Shown one piece after another: positions 1 through 11,154 of a DNA stretch of 64,000 nucleotides. Position numbers and translations under genes: made by a program. Source of the stretch: Salvator merianae (taxonomy: Eukaryota > Chordata > Lepidosauria > Squamata > Teiidae); the NCBI GenBank assembly GCA_003586115.2, contig QVOM02000073.1:50261712-50325711 (forward strand), read 5' to 3'. The notes beneath the pieces were generated by a model. It was not told the DNA's origin. It did no database searches and was given only the letters and a program-made list of their open reading frames with translations. The number at the start of each line of letters is the position of its first letter. Positions within the stretch are counted from its first letter, which is position 1.

Positions 1-344
1 AATAGGCCAACAAGCATCATTATGTCTCTTTATAAAAGTATGGTGAGGCTACATTTTGAATATTGTATAAAATTCTGGTCACCACACTTTGGAAAGAATA
101 TTGTGGAACTGGGTAAAGAGCAGAAAAGGGCAACCAAAATGATCAAGAGGCTGGAACACTTCCCTCTTCAGTCTTGAAAGAAGATGTTCATCAGGGAACC
201 TGACTGAAGTATGTAAAATCATTTATGGTGTGGAAAAGGTGGATAGAGAAAAATCATTTTCTCTGTCACATAACACTAGAACCAGGGATACACTACGGAG
301 CTGATAGGCAGAATATAAGAATTGTACCACTTGATTGGACCTAT
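1..344 (+). mobile_element. CR1-clade LINE, ORF2 C-terminal fragment (cut by window start)
   Basis: A decayed non-LTR retrotransposon fragment. The plus strand encodes, with frameshifts, the end of the CR1 reverse-transcriptase ORF: a block like 'YKSMVRLHFEY' then 'FWSPHF', a segment like 'MIKRLEH', and 'KIIYGVEKVDREKSFSLSHN'. The same blocks recur in order in the longer CR1 copy near 40.2-42.6 kb, which supports the assignment. It joins an oppositely oriented CR1 fragment at about 345. Not a functional gene. Confidence 0.85.
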
Positions 345-545
345 GATACATCTAGTACACAGTCTGCTGCTGTCACAGTGGCCAGCCAGTTGCCCAAGGA
401 ATCCCACTAGCAGGACATGAGCTGCATCTGGCCTTCAGAGTCATGCCACCTCAAACGGCCACCAGGGCTAATAGCCATAGTTAGCCCTGACTTCCATAAA
501 TTAATCCAAACTCTTTTTAAAACCATCCAGGTTAACCAACACTAA
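345..545 (-). mobile_element. CR1 LINE 3'-UTR fragment, reverse orientation, left part
   Basis: Reverse-oriented CR1 3' region. It contains 'tcacagtggccagccag' followed by the complement of the 'ggctactagccatgatggc' 3'-UTR block. The copy is interrupted by the element at 546-1286 and continues at 1287. The same 3'-UTR is seen in plus orientation at about 42.35-42.6 kb. Confidence 0.75.
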
Positions 546-1286
546 GGATGTGTTCAGACAGCCTAGTTTAGTCGCCTTCCGAGTGCATTGAAGCTGGGGA
601 GTCCATAAAAGCCTTACCCGGAAGTTACCCCCACACCCCTCTATGGCTGCCTGAGTTGACTCTTCCATATTCAGCTCTTCAGTGCTCTCGGATCACCTTA
701 GTGAGCACCTTAACCAATCAGAGCCTTGCAGGAACCTGTGGGGCAATAGTACAGGAAGGGAGGGGCACAATTGAGCTCTCTTGCTAGCGTGGGGAAACTT
801 TTCAAACTCCCTGCCTTCTGTACATAAAAAAAGACTTTAGTAGTGAGGCATGGGAGAGAGTGCCTCACTACTAAAGTCCAGTGTGCTTTTTTTAATTACA
901 GAAGGCAGGGGGGTTGGAAAGTTTCCCTGTGTCAGCAAATCTTTCCCTCTCCTCTTCTTCGATTCACTGTTGCTTTAGTAAAAAGCTTCAGTTCAAACAA
1001 GGCATCGCCACTTCCTGCCTCTCTGCTGAAGCAGTTTCCAAGTCCTTAACTGCTAGGGTTATTTTTTTTGCAAAGGAAACATCAAGTCTCCTATTCTCCG
1101 ATGCCTCAAGGAGAGATGCAGAAAGTGGCCAATCAGTCAGCAGCATCCTTTTCAGGCTGTGATGTTAGATCACTGAATCACCTCATCGGGTAAGTGTGTG
1201 TGTGGAAGGCTTTTTTCCTGTGCGCCCAGGAATTATTTGTTCCTTTTATGTACGTGATTTTCAAAATCGCTAATCTGAACACACCC
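546..1286. mobile_element. Non-autonomous DNA transposon, Harbinger-like, TAA target duplication
   Basis: A 741-bp insertion inside a reverse CR1 fragment. Terminal inverted repeats are imperfect: left GGATGTGTTCAGAC, right end as complement GGGTGTGTTCAGATTAG. TAA flanks both sides (543-545 and 1287-1289), and the CR1 sequence continues across. A 3-bp TWA duplication with GG-starting ends is what PIF/Harbinger elements produce, so the superfamily is inferred. There is no transposase frame. The interior holds a long foldback at 792-927. Confidence 0.7.
792..927. repeat. Long inverted repeat (foldback) inside the 546-1286 element
   Basis: Left arm 792-850 and right arm 861-927 are near-complementary around a 10-base spacer (851-860). 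The inner stem pairs 'gactttagtagtgaggca' with 'tgcctcactactaaagtc' exactly. The outer stem pairs 'ctgccttctgta' with 'tacagaaggcag', with small mismatches. It could be a smaller foldback element nested in the host element, or a structural part of it. Confidence 0.8.
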
Positions 1287-1500
1287 TAAATCTCATGACA
1301 GTGAATTTCAAAGTTTAACTATGCATTGACTAAAAAACAATCCTTTTGTCTGTCCTGATTTGTTCATGCTTCAGCTTCATTGGATGACCTCTGATTCTGC
1401 CACACCATGAATAATTTTATATATATCTATCTATCATGTCACCTGTCACTTATCTCCTTTCTGCACTAAAACAACCAAAACATTGCAACCTGAAAAGTGA
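1287..1500 (-). mobile_element. CR1 LINE fragment, reverse orientation, right part
   Basis: Continuation of the reverse CR1 copy beyond the 546-1286 insertion. It carries 'gacagtgaatttcaaagttta', 'ttcattggatgacctctg' and a degenerate 'tatcatgtca' block, the complement of the CR1 ORF2 3' portion. The same order is seen at 32.28-32.45 kb. The end is uncertain. Confidence 0.65.
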
Positions 1501-3782
1501 TATTGTGGATGTTATTTTTATTGTGGTGACTGTGTGTGTAAAAAACAAACAGAATAAATAACGCATGTATTTGTGGTGTGCACATACATATATTACATCT
1601 TCTACCATATTTTTTTTGCCAATGATGGTGAAAACCCCAATGTCAGACTCAGGGAAATAGAACATTTTGTTATGGTAAAGGCAAAAAACAAACAAAATCT
1701 ATCTGTATGCTGGTTCTTTCTAGCACTTTCTTGTGCTGGATTTATAATGAACAAATTTTGCAAATAAACTATCAATCTGCAAAATGTGCTTTATTGCAAT
1801 AATTATATTCTCTTTAGATACTTGTAGCTGCTGGGGCAAAACTTGATACTGCTTTAACATTGCAAAATGAGCAACCATGTATAACCTTTTGAAATTATTT
1901 AAATATTTAGTGTTAAATATTAAGTGATACTGATTGGTGATTGCCATTGGGTCTGCAGCATGCAAGGAAGGCAGATTTAATTACTACATATCCACCCATA
2001 ATTCCTGTGGAAATAATAAGTGGGGGGGAACCCAGTGTAACTTTTTTCCTAAAGCAAATTGTGTGATACGAACTGGATTTTTTTCTTTTTCAGTCCCTAT
2101 TGTTTTTAGGGTGAGAAGAATGGTTCAGCCTTCTTTCATTGCATGTTACCACCCTGATGAAATCCAGGGGTGGCTAGTTCATAAGCAGCCCACCACTATT
2201 GCCAACTGCACAGATCGTGAGTTGATCATCCCTTTCTTCTTCTCACATCATTCAGTTCAACGTTGGCTCAGTAGGGCCATTCTTCATGTGGAATTTTCTG
2301 GAATTGGAGCCATAACAGAGTCTCACATAGCATTAGCTTTATGTATTTTGATCTCTGGTTCTACTGTTTTTTTTCTGTCTTGTTTCCTGTCTCAACTACT
2401 GCAATAGAAGCATCCACTATTGTGGAAATCCCTCCACCCCTACCAAGGCTTGGAAATAAAGAAAAACATAAACAAGGCAGCTAACTGCACAATTAGAATA
2501 AGAGTTTAGTTTGTCTGTTAGAAATCTTAGTGCACATATTCTTACTATTCTATGTTAATGCCTGCTTCTAGTGAATATTACCACTGGTGACCTCTTAACG
2601 TATGCCCCATTGTTTTGATGAATGTTGAAGATTAGAACAGTATGGCTGGTAACTCTGCTGCCAAATCAATCCAGAGAGTCTCTTAGCTGCCTACAATCAA
2701 CTGAAGTTTAGGGCACCTTTGGTTCTTGTTTCATTTTTGATCATAAGTACAGAAATGGTGGCCTGGGAACCTAGGAACAGTGTTAATAATTATGGAACTC
2801 CGACAAATTGTCTGAAACACAAAGGTGGGTCAGATGAATGGTTTGAATAAGAATAACTTATAGTGAACCATCAGGTGGGAATTAAAATTTAATTTAGAAG
2901 GTACTATCATTGCTGTGGTGCCATGGTGATTTATTTGATTGATTGCTGCTTTCTTTCACCTTTGTGAGCCTTCAGTTTTTACTATCTGAGGAAATTAAGG
3001 CTGAATTGCAGCAGGAAATTCCTTGTACCCAGGTGTTTCTGGTTATCCAACAAATAATTCCTCTAGAGGGGACTCAAGGATATTTTTTTCTATATGATTT
3101 GCTTCGCACCACATACTGCCATCTGACAACTATTTTAGTGGTTCCTAACCAGGGATGAGAATTTCTGCATTGAGCAACAGATAAAGAAAATGGGTAATTT
3201 TATTGTTCTACAGTGAGCCTCCATGTTGAGACACAGAGGAAAAAGTGAAAATATCATTTTACTGGATTGTCACATTCAATAAAGTCACTCAAAAATCCAT
3301 AGACCCTCTGATTTCTGCTGAATCTGCTGCTTACATGCTTTGACTCAGCAACTTCTTACTTCAATCACTCACACTCCATTCCAGCTACACACCCTTTTCA
3401 TTCAGAACTTCAGTAACCAAAATCCTTAGTTCAATGACAATAAAGACAGAATGACAGAAATCTTTTGATAAAAATATTTTCATGAAAGTCAGCCACAAAT
3501 CTCACTGTATCAGAAACTATATAGTTAGTGTAATACTATCTTATGACAAATACATCACTGAACCACCTTGACACTTATGTTGCTACTATACACGTAACAC
3601 CCAAAATACAAATTGAGATAAATCACAAGGAAAAATATAGACACATGATATTCTTATTTTTTTGGTTTATTTATCTGAAGTATTTATATACCGTTTTTTT
3701 AAAAGAAAAAAACAGGCAGTTGTAATATAAACTTGAAAGCAAGTTTTAAAAATTATACTGCAACATATATATCTCTGGAAAA
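1501..3782. other. No recognised feature
   Basis: AT-rich sequence with no repeat family or gene I can name. A 157-codon open frame (1934-2407, plus) follows a pyrimidine-rich tract ending in CAG near 2092 but shows no familiar domain, and I do not call it a gene. Confidence 0.5.
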
Positions 3783-3887
3783 ACGTACAGGGGTGCTGTA
3801 AGAAGAGGCAATTTCAACAGACAGTACTGCCTGCTGAAATTGCCTTTTCTGTTAGACCATTTTCCTCTTTTCTACATGTTAGCCCTA
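3783..3887. mobile_element. Degenerate MITE, hAT-like 'gaaaagaggaca' family
   Basis: The core 'gcaatttcaacaga...ctgctgaaattgcc' forms an inverted repeat. The right end 'ttcctcttttctacatgttagccct' parallels the right end of the better copy at 4831-4980. The left end is heavily diverged and no target duplication is visible. Confidence 0.45.
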
Positions 3888-4112
3888 ATGAACCTTATGA
3901 ATGACAAAAATGTGAAATGAGACACATGGTGCTATAATATCTGGAGGAAGAATTTGGAATAACTTTGCCACTCCTGCAGCTTCTTGTATCTGTAACTGTA
4001 GTCAAAGGCGACGAGGGACATTAGTGCTAGCATACAGAGGAAGCCTTGGCATCTGAGGAATTGCTATATAGCAGTGGAAGGTTTTGATTGGAAAAGGGAA
4101 AAGTCTGAGAAC

Positions 4113-4245
4113 TCGCCCCTTTCCATGATAGGTCTGGAATAGGGGTCTACCATACACATGGTAGTGTACGCTGTGCTAGCATGCAGATATCAGGTCCCTA
4201 TTCTGGGATATATCCAGAAAAATGGCCCAATGCAGAAACTGCCCT
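4113..4245. mobile_element. Fragment of the GGCCCTTTCTGCAC MITE family
   Basis: The right half matches the family: 'agcatgcagat', 'ggtccctattctgggatat', 'aatggcccaatgcagaaa'. The left half is degraded or replaced. Better copies lie at 8589-8758 and 40859-41038. Confidence 0.6.
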
Positions 4246-4830
4246 AAGCTGCCACATTTTGCCTGAGCCTAATAATTTCATTCTATTTTACTTATGTAAA
4301 TTGAATACATTAAATATCAATTATAACCAATAATTTGGTTATTGAGTGGAATAAAAATACCTGAAGTAATAAGAAATATGTAAAATAAATTGTAACTAAG
4401 ATTTTCTGGTCCTGGTGAAACAAATTTATGCTGCAATCCTAATCATAAGGATCACACAGCTATTATGCCCTTCTAAGTATTGTTGTGTTCTACCTCCATG
4501 CTGTCATAAATTTGTATCATTCTTACATTACACTCTGAAGTCAATAGCCTTAAAATTGTGCCAGTGCTGAGGTGAACAAGTACATTTGGCTGTGTTTCCT
4601 AACTTTAAGAGTTGCATAAATGACCAAAGGATTAATTAAAGGATTAATGAAACTACTTTATTCTCTTACTTACAAAGGCAGAATAAGATTCTCTGACATT
4701 TATTAGTTATTTATTGAGTGGAAGGAAATAGTTTTTCTGCAGAAGCCTTTTGGATTTAATTTTTAAGTTATAAGATTAAAAAAAAAACCTAGCAAAACAA
4801 CCAAATGTTCAGATGGATGAATATTATTTC
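4246..4830. other. No recognised feature
   Basis: AT-rich unassigned sequence; no open frame, repeat family or tandem array stands out. Confidence 0.5.
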
Positions 4831-4980
4831 TAGACATACCCAGAGGAAAAGAGGACAGGAGTGCAATTTCAGCAGGTCTTCCTGCCTGCATTACAAGTTA
4901 CAGCTGCTTGAAATAGCCTCTTCTATACAACCATTAAGGATGTAGCAATCCTCCTGTCCTCTTTTCCATATGATAACCCT
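4831..4980. mobile_element. Short hAT-like MITE with 7/8 target duplication
   Basis: About 150 bp. Inner terminal repeats 'aggaaaagaggacaggag' (left) and 'ctcctgtcctcttttcc' (right) are complementary, and the right end as complement begins AGGGTTATCATATGG. Flanks ATTATTTC (4823-4830) and AGTATTTC (4981-4988) differ at one of eight bases, as expected for an aged 8-bp hAT duplication. No coding capacity. Confidence 0.65.
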
Positions 4981-4988
4981 AGTATTTC

Positions 4989-6376
4989 AATAATTTTAAA
5001 TGATCTTATGGCTTGATTATGAACCTCGGGGAAAGTCACCATAATTAGCTTTAATTGCGACCAAGAGGTACGCTATCATATGATACTGTTTTATACTTCT
5101 CCCAGATATCAATAAAGTAAAAAATAAAGACAGTGTTACTGATTGTGGTCTAGATGCATGTATTACATGCGGAAATTAGCTAGTTAACTACAGGTTAATG
5201 AGATATTTAGCGCTTATGGCTTTAATAACGATAAATTGGTAAGTACTTCATTAAAATACAAGCAGCAGGCAAGAGACTCCAAAAAGCAGCTTCTTCAATA
5301 AAGAAAATATTTTATTAAGAGAGCAGCACTAATAGAGGAAAATGGCAATTTCTTATGGGCCCTGTGCAGAGTGTTCCAAAAGACCAAAAATATAAGCAAA
5401 AGGGAATCCCAATGAATGGCATAGGCACAAAGCAAAACAAATTAGGTACAGTAACTTGGCACAAGAAAATTATCTGAGTTCAACTTTGGAAGTTGGAAAG
5501 GCAAGAGAAGAAGAAGCAAAGAAGAACCTGACCTAAAAAAAAAATACCCTGCACAAATATACCTAGCTAGGAGCAGTTGTTTCTCACCTGTGTTGGAATG
5601 GACTTGGAAGCAACGTTCAGGCAGAACTTGTTTGCTGGATCAGGGGAGGAGGGAGGGAGGGAGGGAGGGAGGGAAGGAGAGAGAGATGCTCCTGGTGTCT
5701 ATTTTATATTCTTTAAATCTGGGGGCAGAGACCCTGCCCCTACAGTCCAGCCCAGAAGGCGGGGGCTGGGGGTTCCATGCAGGTTAATGAAAATCTCAAG
5801 GTGGAAAAATTAAAGAAAGAGAAGGTACAACCCATGTTGCCGGAAACAGGACAAAGGAGATATGTGACTCATGATGTTTTGACAACTTATGTCCGAGTTC
5901 ATGACTTGGCTCCACTGAATAAATCCAATCCGACTAGGAACAATAGTTTCAATCTGAACACATTAACCTTATCCAGCATTGCAGATAAAGATCTCTCCGA
6001 TATTTACTGTTACCAAATAGCTCTTATTCTTTAGTGCCAGAATTCATTCACAAATGTACTTGCAGAGATAGATTATTTCCTGTCCGGCCATCCTTTGTAA
6101 ATGCAGATTTCCTCAACTTCTGCTGTGCAGGTAAACAACTTGTTTTGCAATCTTGCCAGAATGGAGACTCGTCTTTTAAAAGTATGTTTTTGGATCTTTG
6201 ATATGGACTGATACAAAAGTCTTAGGTTTTCTGATCATAATTCTGTACTTCCAGCCCAAATGCCAATAATATGCCAATTATACAGTATTCATATAATGTC
6301 CAAAGGTTTGTGCCTCAGCAGGGCTGTACCTTAGTTGGCACTTCATTTTCAAAGTAGGAGATTCTGGGAAGCACAT
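4989..6376. other. No recognised gene; unassigned with a G-rich microsatellite
   Basis: Apart from the purine tract at 5643-5686 I cannot assign this stretch. On the minus strand an AATAAA-like motif lies near 5300, which could mark an LTR or other polyadenylated repeat, but I found no matching second LTR. The plus frame 5777-6034 has no recognised domain. Confidence 0.4.
5643..5686. repeat. (GGGA)n microsatellite
   Basis: Seven or so GGGA units followed by a short GA run. Low-complexity purine tract; it generates the glycine/arginine/glutamate-rich reading frames seen there. Confidence 0.9.
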
Positions 6377-6384
6377 GGCTACAG

Positions 6385-6814
6385 CACAGGCGTAGCAAGG
6401 GGGGGGGCGGTGGGGGTGGTCCGCCCCGGGAGGTGCGTTGTCCCGGGCGGCCCACAGAGCCAGGGCCCTGCCCACCGGCGCACTCGCTCATCGCCCCACC
6501 CGCCTGCCGGCGCGCTCACTGGCCCCACACGCACACCAGCGTGCTCGCTGGCCCCGCACGCATGCCAGTGCGCTCGCTGACCCCGCCCGTCGGAGCGCTC
6601 GCCCCGCCCGCCCGCATGTGCGTTAGCTCGTCCCTCCCACTGGAGCGCTCGCCCCGCCCACCGGAGCTCTCCCCCCGCCCGCCCGTGCATGCGCATTCGC
6701 TTGCCCCGCCCACACACACGTTGGCACGCTCGCTCGCCCCGCCCACACGCCGGCGCGCTCGCCCCGCCCACCGCCGCTTCACCCTGGGCAGCAAAACTGC
6801 TAGCTACGCCACTG
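6385..6814. mobile_element. GC-rich hAT-type non-autonomous transposon with perfect 8-bp TSD
   Basis: Perfect duplication GGCTACAG at 6377-6384 and 6815-6822. Terminal repeats: left CACAGGCGTAGCAAG, right end as complement CAGTGGCGTAGCTAG. The 430-bp interior is a degenerate GC-rich minisatellite built from 'gctcgccccgcccac'-like units, very different from the AT-rich surroundings. 8-bp duplications are typical of hAT. The interior open frames on both strands (up to 133 codons) are products of the repeat, not genes. Confidence 0.9.
6485..6775. repeat. GC-rich minisatellite interior of the 6385-6814 element
   Basis: Irregular tandem units of roughly 25-35 bp, each with 'gcgctcgc' followed by 'cccgccc' and a 'cac/cgc' run. 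The minus strand has several G3-G4 runs, so G-quadruplex formation is plausible. High CpG content here reflects the element, not a host promoter. Confidence 0.75.
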
Positions 6815-7089
6815 GGCTACAGCAACATACATAAGAGCATACAGACTGGATTGTGGAATCTAGAATTATTTTTCTTTCCAGTCTAGACTGCTAATGAAAC
6901 AGACAACAAGATGTCTTTATGTAGTACATGGATTTGAGATGCTTAAGCATTTTAAAATAATATTTGAAAAGCATCCACTTTTTCTGTGTTTTTGTTATAT
7001 GAAAAGGAATATTTATAAATGTTGCTCACTGCTTAACTGAACAGATACTTCCTGGTCTGTGCCACTGCATAGCAGATAGGTGTGCTTCA

Positions 7090-7225
7090 GAACCTAAGTA
7101 CATGAGTAGGAAATGCCCTGCTGGGTCAGACCTGAGACCTGCGGCCCACCCAGACCACTAGTTGTTTTCACAGTGGCAGTGAGCTGCATATGGAAGCCCA
7201 CAGCAGGTCAAAAGTCCATGTTACA
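7090..7225 (-). mobile_element. CR1 LINE 3'-UTR fragment, reverse
   Basis: Contains 'tgctgggtcagacc', 'cacagtggcagtgagctg' and 'gaagcccacagcagg', the complement of the CR1 3' tail. Degenerate. Confidence 0.6.
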
Positions 7226-7469
7226 CCATGCTGAAAGTCATCTGGCAGCTTAAATCCAGAGGGATACTGCCTCCCATTTCAGAACACATTACACAGCCAT
7301 CAGGGCTTCAAGCCATTGATACCAACACCACATCTCATGATAGGGAATGCTCTATTAAAAAAAAGAAGAAAAAAACCCACAAAACTTTCCGTGTGTCTTT
7401 TCGTGTTATCCCAAGATTCATTTTCTTGTTCTGGTGCTATGAGAAGGGGAGGAAAGCTTTCTTTAGTCT

Positions 7470-7598
7470 GCTCTGTCCACACTGTGTACTGCTTGAGAAT
7501 GCCCAGAAGCAGTTGGTGGGCCACTGTGTGAAACAGAATGCTGGACTAGATGGGCCATGGCCTGATCCAGCAAGGCTCCTCTTATGTTCTGTCTTGCT
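7470..7598 (+). mobile_element. CR1 LINE 3' end, forward
   Basis: Carries 'tgggccactgtgtgaaacag', 'ctggactagatgggcc' and 'ctgatccagcaaggctcc' ending 'cttatgttct', the terminal block of the CR1 family here. The 3' tail is in the same orientation as the copies at 12.8-12.9 kb and 42.5 kb. Confidence 0.85.
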
Positions 7599-7639
7599 GC
7601 TGTTGCTCATCTTCTTTCTAAATTGAAAAATCCCAGTCA

Positions 7640-8150
7640 CTGCAAAAATGTCCTGATGGTAAAGCTCCTCTTTCCTTTATTGTTTAGTTGCTCTCCCTTG
7701 AATCTTTTCTAAATCAATTAAACCCATTTTGAGAAGCAGTGACCAAAACGTTAGACAATATTTCAAGTGGAGTCACACTACTAATTTGTATAAAGGAACC
7801 TTTTTTAAAATGTCCGACACATTCATGGAACTGCCTTTTTCCTGGTCAGCCACTGCCAGCTCACAATCTACTAATGTATATGTGGAGTTAGCATTTTTCT
7901 TTTCTTTTTTTCTTTTAATGTCATTTTTCACTTGTTCACGTTGCATAACATCTGCTGTCTTGATGTATTGATCCCCAGCTTATAGAACATCTCATAATCT
8001 ATCTTTGTTTTTAACCACTCTGTGCAGTGTCCTGTCATCATCAAACTGCTTACTTCTGACTGTAGATAATTTATAAACATGTTAACAGCATTGGTGTTTG
8101 TGCAGAACCTTGGGGGCCCATCCCTTCATTATGCCACATAGCTTTGTTTT
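7640..8150 (-). mobile_element. CR1 LINE ORF2 fragment, reverse
   Basis: The complement of the CR1 reverse-transcriptase region. 'caagtggagtcacactac' and 'tttgtataaagg' are followed by 'tttttcctggtcagccactg', 'aatgtatatgtggagtta', then 'ctgtgcagtgtcctgtcatc' and 'accttgggggcccat'. The same order in reverse is seen in the forward copy at 40.4-40.9 kb. Heavily decayed, with stops in all frames. Confidence 0.7.
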
Positions 8151-8588
8151 CTCAAGCAGAAAATGGAGGCAAAACCTTCACCTGCTCTCAATTATTAAAA
8201 TATTAAAAGGTTAATTAGACAGGACTTTCCCTTGCAAATGTAATGTTAACTATCCTTGACCAAGACCTCTGCCTCTAAATATTTGGTAATTTTATCAACT
8301 GTAGCCAGGGCACAGAGTGCAAGGGAAGACCTAATGGTGATTGGTTGTTAGCCTTTGAGCTCTCCGTAGATCTGATGCAATGTAGAAGGTGAAGTAGTTT
8401 AAAGCCCAGTTTGTCATGACTTAATGTTAAATTGATATTTGGTCCCTGCTTGGCACCCCAAATAACTGGGCACCACTCAGTTCTATCTTTAAAAAGTTTG
8501 TCAGGATCCTCATGACTCTGCAACGGGTGGCAGGGGAGAGCACAAAGAGAACATGATGACCCAATCCTGTGCCCATGAAGCTAACATT
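8151..8588. other. No recognised feature
   Basis: Unassigned; a short 'aaaaccttcacctgct' piece near 8170 resembles the CR1 3'-UTR complement but is too short to delimit. Confidence 0.4.
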
Positions 8589-8758
8589 GCCCCTTTCTGC
8601 ACTGGGCCTTATTTTGGATTATATCCTGGAATAGGGACCTGTCATCTGCAGACTATGATAGCCCTCTGGCTGGGCCTGCCATAGTCTATACCAGCATATG
8701 GATGGCAGATCCCTATTCCAGGATATAATCTGGAATAAGGGCCAATGCAGAAAGGGCC
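8589..8758. mobile_element. Palindromic MITE, GGCCCTTTCTGCAC family (full-length copy)
   Basis: About 170 bp and almost self-complementary. It starts 'gcccctttctgcactgggcc' and ends 'ggccaatgcagaaagggcc', with internal 'tatatcctggaatag' opposite 'tattccaggatata' and 'catagtctataccagcatatgg' near the centre. No coding capacity. Flanks 'att' and 'atc' allow an eroded 3-bp duplication; no 8-bp duplication is seen. Confidence 0.8.
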
Positions 8759-9049
8759 ATCCTGTCATAAAGCGGTGGAAAGTGATCTGGATTCACCTGT
8801 GGTGCTTTCTTATCACCTCTCTGTATGGTCCTGTTTTCACAGAAGCAGAAATTACTGTGTTTTAGCAATACATCCTCTCTCTGGAAGAATGTAGCCATGC
8901 AGAATCATCAAAGCCAGGATCTGAAAGTTTCTCAGCTTCGATATTTGTGTGGCTGTGAGTGGAAGGCATTTATATGGCATGCTTCTCTCTTCAAGGACTG
9001 GAAAAAGTACTCTGGCTCTGAAAGCAGCAGGGTCTGCCTTTTTTCTATG
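8759..9049. other. No recognised feature
   Basis: Short unassigned stretch between two MITEs. Confidence 0.4.
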
Positions 9050-9230
9050 GCCACTTGTGCACTGTGCTTTATTTCAGGATATATCCTGGAATAGGTGCTT
9101 GCTGTCCATATGCTAGTGCAGACTATGGCAAACCCTGCCTGGGGCCTCCCTTAGACCATACCAATGTATGAAAAAGAGGCTTCTAGTAGACTTGCTGGTC
9201 TGGTATACCAACCAATGCAAAATTGTCCAA
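9050..9230. mobile_element. Chimeric MITE combining two palindromic families
   Basis: The left half ('gtgcactgtgctttatttcaggatatatcctggaatagg') matches the 8589-8758 family. The right half ('gaggcttctagtagacttgctggtctggtatacc') matches the 20629-20781 family. Ends are degenerate. Either a recombinant or an intermediate between related families. Confidence 0.6.
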
Positions 9231-9449
9231 GGGCACATGCTGGATAGTGATCCGAATGAAAACGATCCGAATATATGTTTACCTGATGAATGTCTGTACT
9301 TATTACTGTTTTGGGCAATGCTGTTTACATGCAGTGTGTTCTCGCTGCAACGTAATAGTATTTTCAAAATTAAAACAGATTTAGCGAGCTTTATTTAAAA
9401 AGTTAGTTTATGTTGCTGATACCATTTCAAATGACAATAAAAGAGACAA

Positions 9450-9801
9450 AGGCTGTTTTCACAATTTCCATGTTAGAATGGGATAATGACAGTAGAGTGC
9501 GAATGCCAGTAGCCATGCCTGATCCTAGCCATGACAGTGGCCGGCAAGTGGCCGGCCGCTGCCATGGCGACTGCAGCAGCTCCACGTGCGTGCATGTGCA
9601 TGCGTGGTGGGCAATGGGGCCTACTCCTTCGCACGGGCCCAAATGGGCCCACGTGAGGCCCCAGCTGGGCCTACGCCACCGCAATCGGGCCGGGGACACT
9701 GGATGAGGTCTGCTACCAGTCGTTATGGCTGTCTGCCAGTGCAAATGCACTTGTCTAGTGAGCGTTCCTGACGCTCACTAGTTACAAGTGCGAACAGGCC
9801 C
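9450..9801. mobile_element. MITE, GGGCC-TGTTCGCACTT terminal repeat family
   Basis: Left end 'ggctgttttcacaat', right end complement GGGCCTGTTCGCACTTGT. The interior is GC-rich with 'gccatggcgactgcagcagctcc' and 'gtgcatgtgcatgcg', blocks shared with 34132-34672 and 41419-42346. The right subterminal hairpin pairs 9755-9765 exactly with 9771-9781. Left subterminal 'gttagaatgggataat' is half of the hairpin seen intact at 34157-34178. No transposase. The target duplication is not clear. Confidence 0.75.
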
Positions 9802-11111
9802 CTTGTCCCTTCAAAACTGCCTATAAATATTCATCAAATGTAAAAAATGAATGGAGGGTATAAGGAACAAGGTAGTTGCTTCCAAAGCCAGTATGGACAG
9901 TCATTGCCATAAAATGGCAAACAGGATTTTTTGAGCTGCAGCAGGGAACTACTTTTGAATTTCTCTTGCTTACAGAAAGGAAAACAAAGTCCCATTGTAA
10001 CAGTAAAAAACGGATGCGCTACATTCTTCTCTTTTATTTTTCATAAATGCAAAGACATTTTTTTTTACATGGAGGCATTCAAACAGGCAAGATAACAACA
10101 ATTTGAAATAGTAAATAATCCAGGAAAAAACACTACTCCAGCTTGACAAAAATGACATGGAACACAGATTATTTTAAAAGAAAATGTGTCTGTATCTGTC
10201 TTATATTTCCAGGCCTCTCAAGAATATAATTCAACAACTCCCCATGGGAGTTGCTGAATTGCAAAAAAGACACCAATGAATGTATATATAATACTCCTTA
10301 AGACTATAATTTGGTTGAAAACCAATGGGAGATTATATCTATTTTATGCATTTCAGCACAATAGATGCTCTGTATTTCTATGGGCCCATAATACAAGAGA
10401 TCAAGCTTGCTAAAGCACAAAGAAGTCCTTTGTAGTTTAATGGATATAAGTAATTGCAATAATAATATTTTTAAAAACTTTCATTTTTAACTAGAGCTCC
10501 AGTCTTGAAATGAAAATATAATTGCTTGCACAACTAATTAATAGGGGACAACAATTTAGGATTACTGTCATGTGGAAATGTAATTTTTAGTTATATACAA
10601 ATAGAGAAGGCACTTTATTGCATGTAAGCAAATTCTGTCAGCCACATGGAAATACTTTAACATTTACCAATAAATGTGATGGCTGTTATAAATTATGGGG
10701 GGATGCATAATTTAGTCTTTAACCTCAAATACCAGCCATGGCAAGAAGTATTAAAAGGAATTCAGAATTATTAATGCAGAACTGAGTCTTTCATACCTGA
10801 AAGAGCACAGGACACCAGGGAATGTGAGGTAGAATGGGCAGAAATTAGTAAATTGATTGAAAAATTACAGAATAATTTTATAGGTTTTTTTTATTTCTAT
10901 TTGTATCTGACTTTAATTTTTTCACCTTTTATTTAGTAGTTACAGAAATGACATATAGTTTCTTAGCAAGCAGATCCATACTCAAACTCTTGATCTGCCT
11001 TGCTCTGTATTTTCTACTATAATCAGCAGTATCTTTCAACAGCTTCAGGCACAAGCCAACTTCAGATGTGCTGCCTGTTCATAACCTCATCCAGGCTGAC
11101 ACTGCTACAAG
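9802..11111. other. No recognised feature
   Basis: AT-rich unassigned sequence without a recognisable gene or repeat family. Confidence 0.5.
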
Positions 11112-11115
11112 ATAT

Positions 11116-11154
<39 letters not shown>

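Noticed and set aside
1934..2407. 157-codon plus-strand frame after a pyrimidine tract and CAG near 2092, like a 3' splice site.
   Set aside because: No recognisable domain, no matching donor or neighbouring exon, and the translation does not look like a conserved protein.
5290..5780. Possible solo LTR from a minus-strand AATAAA-like motif.
   Set aside because: No TG...CA ends or target duplication could be identified.
6433..6834. Overlapping Pro/Arg-rich and Gly/Arg-rich frames up to 133 codons.
   Set aside because: They are translations of the GC-rich minisatellite in the 6385-6814 transposon.
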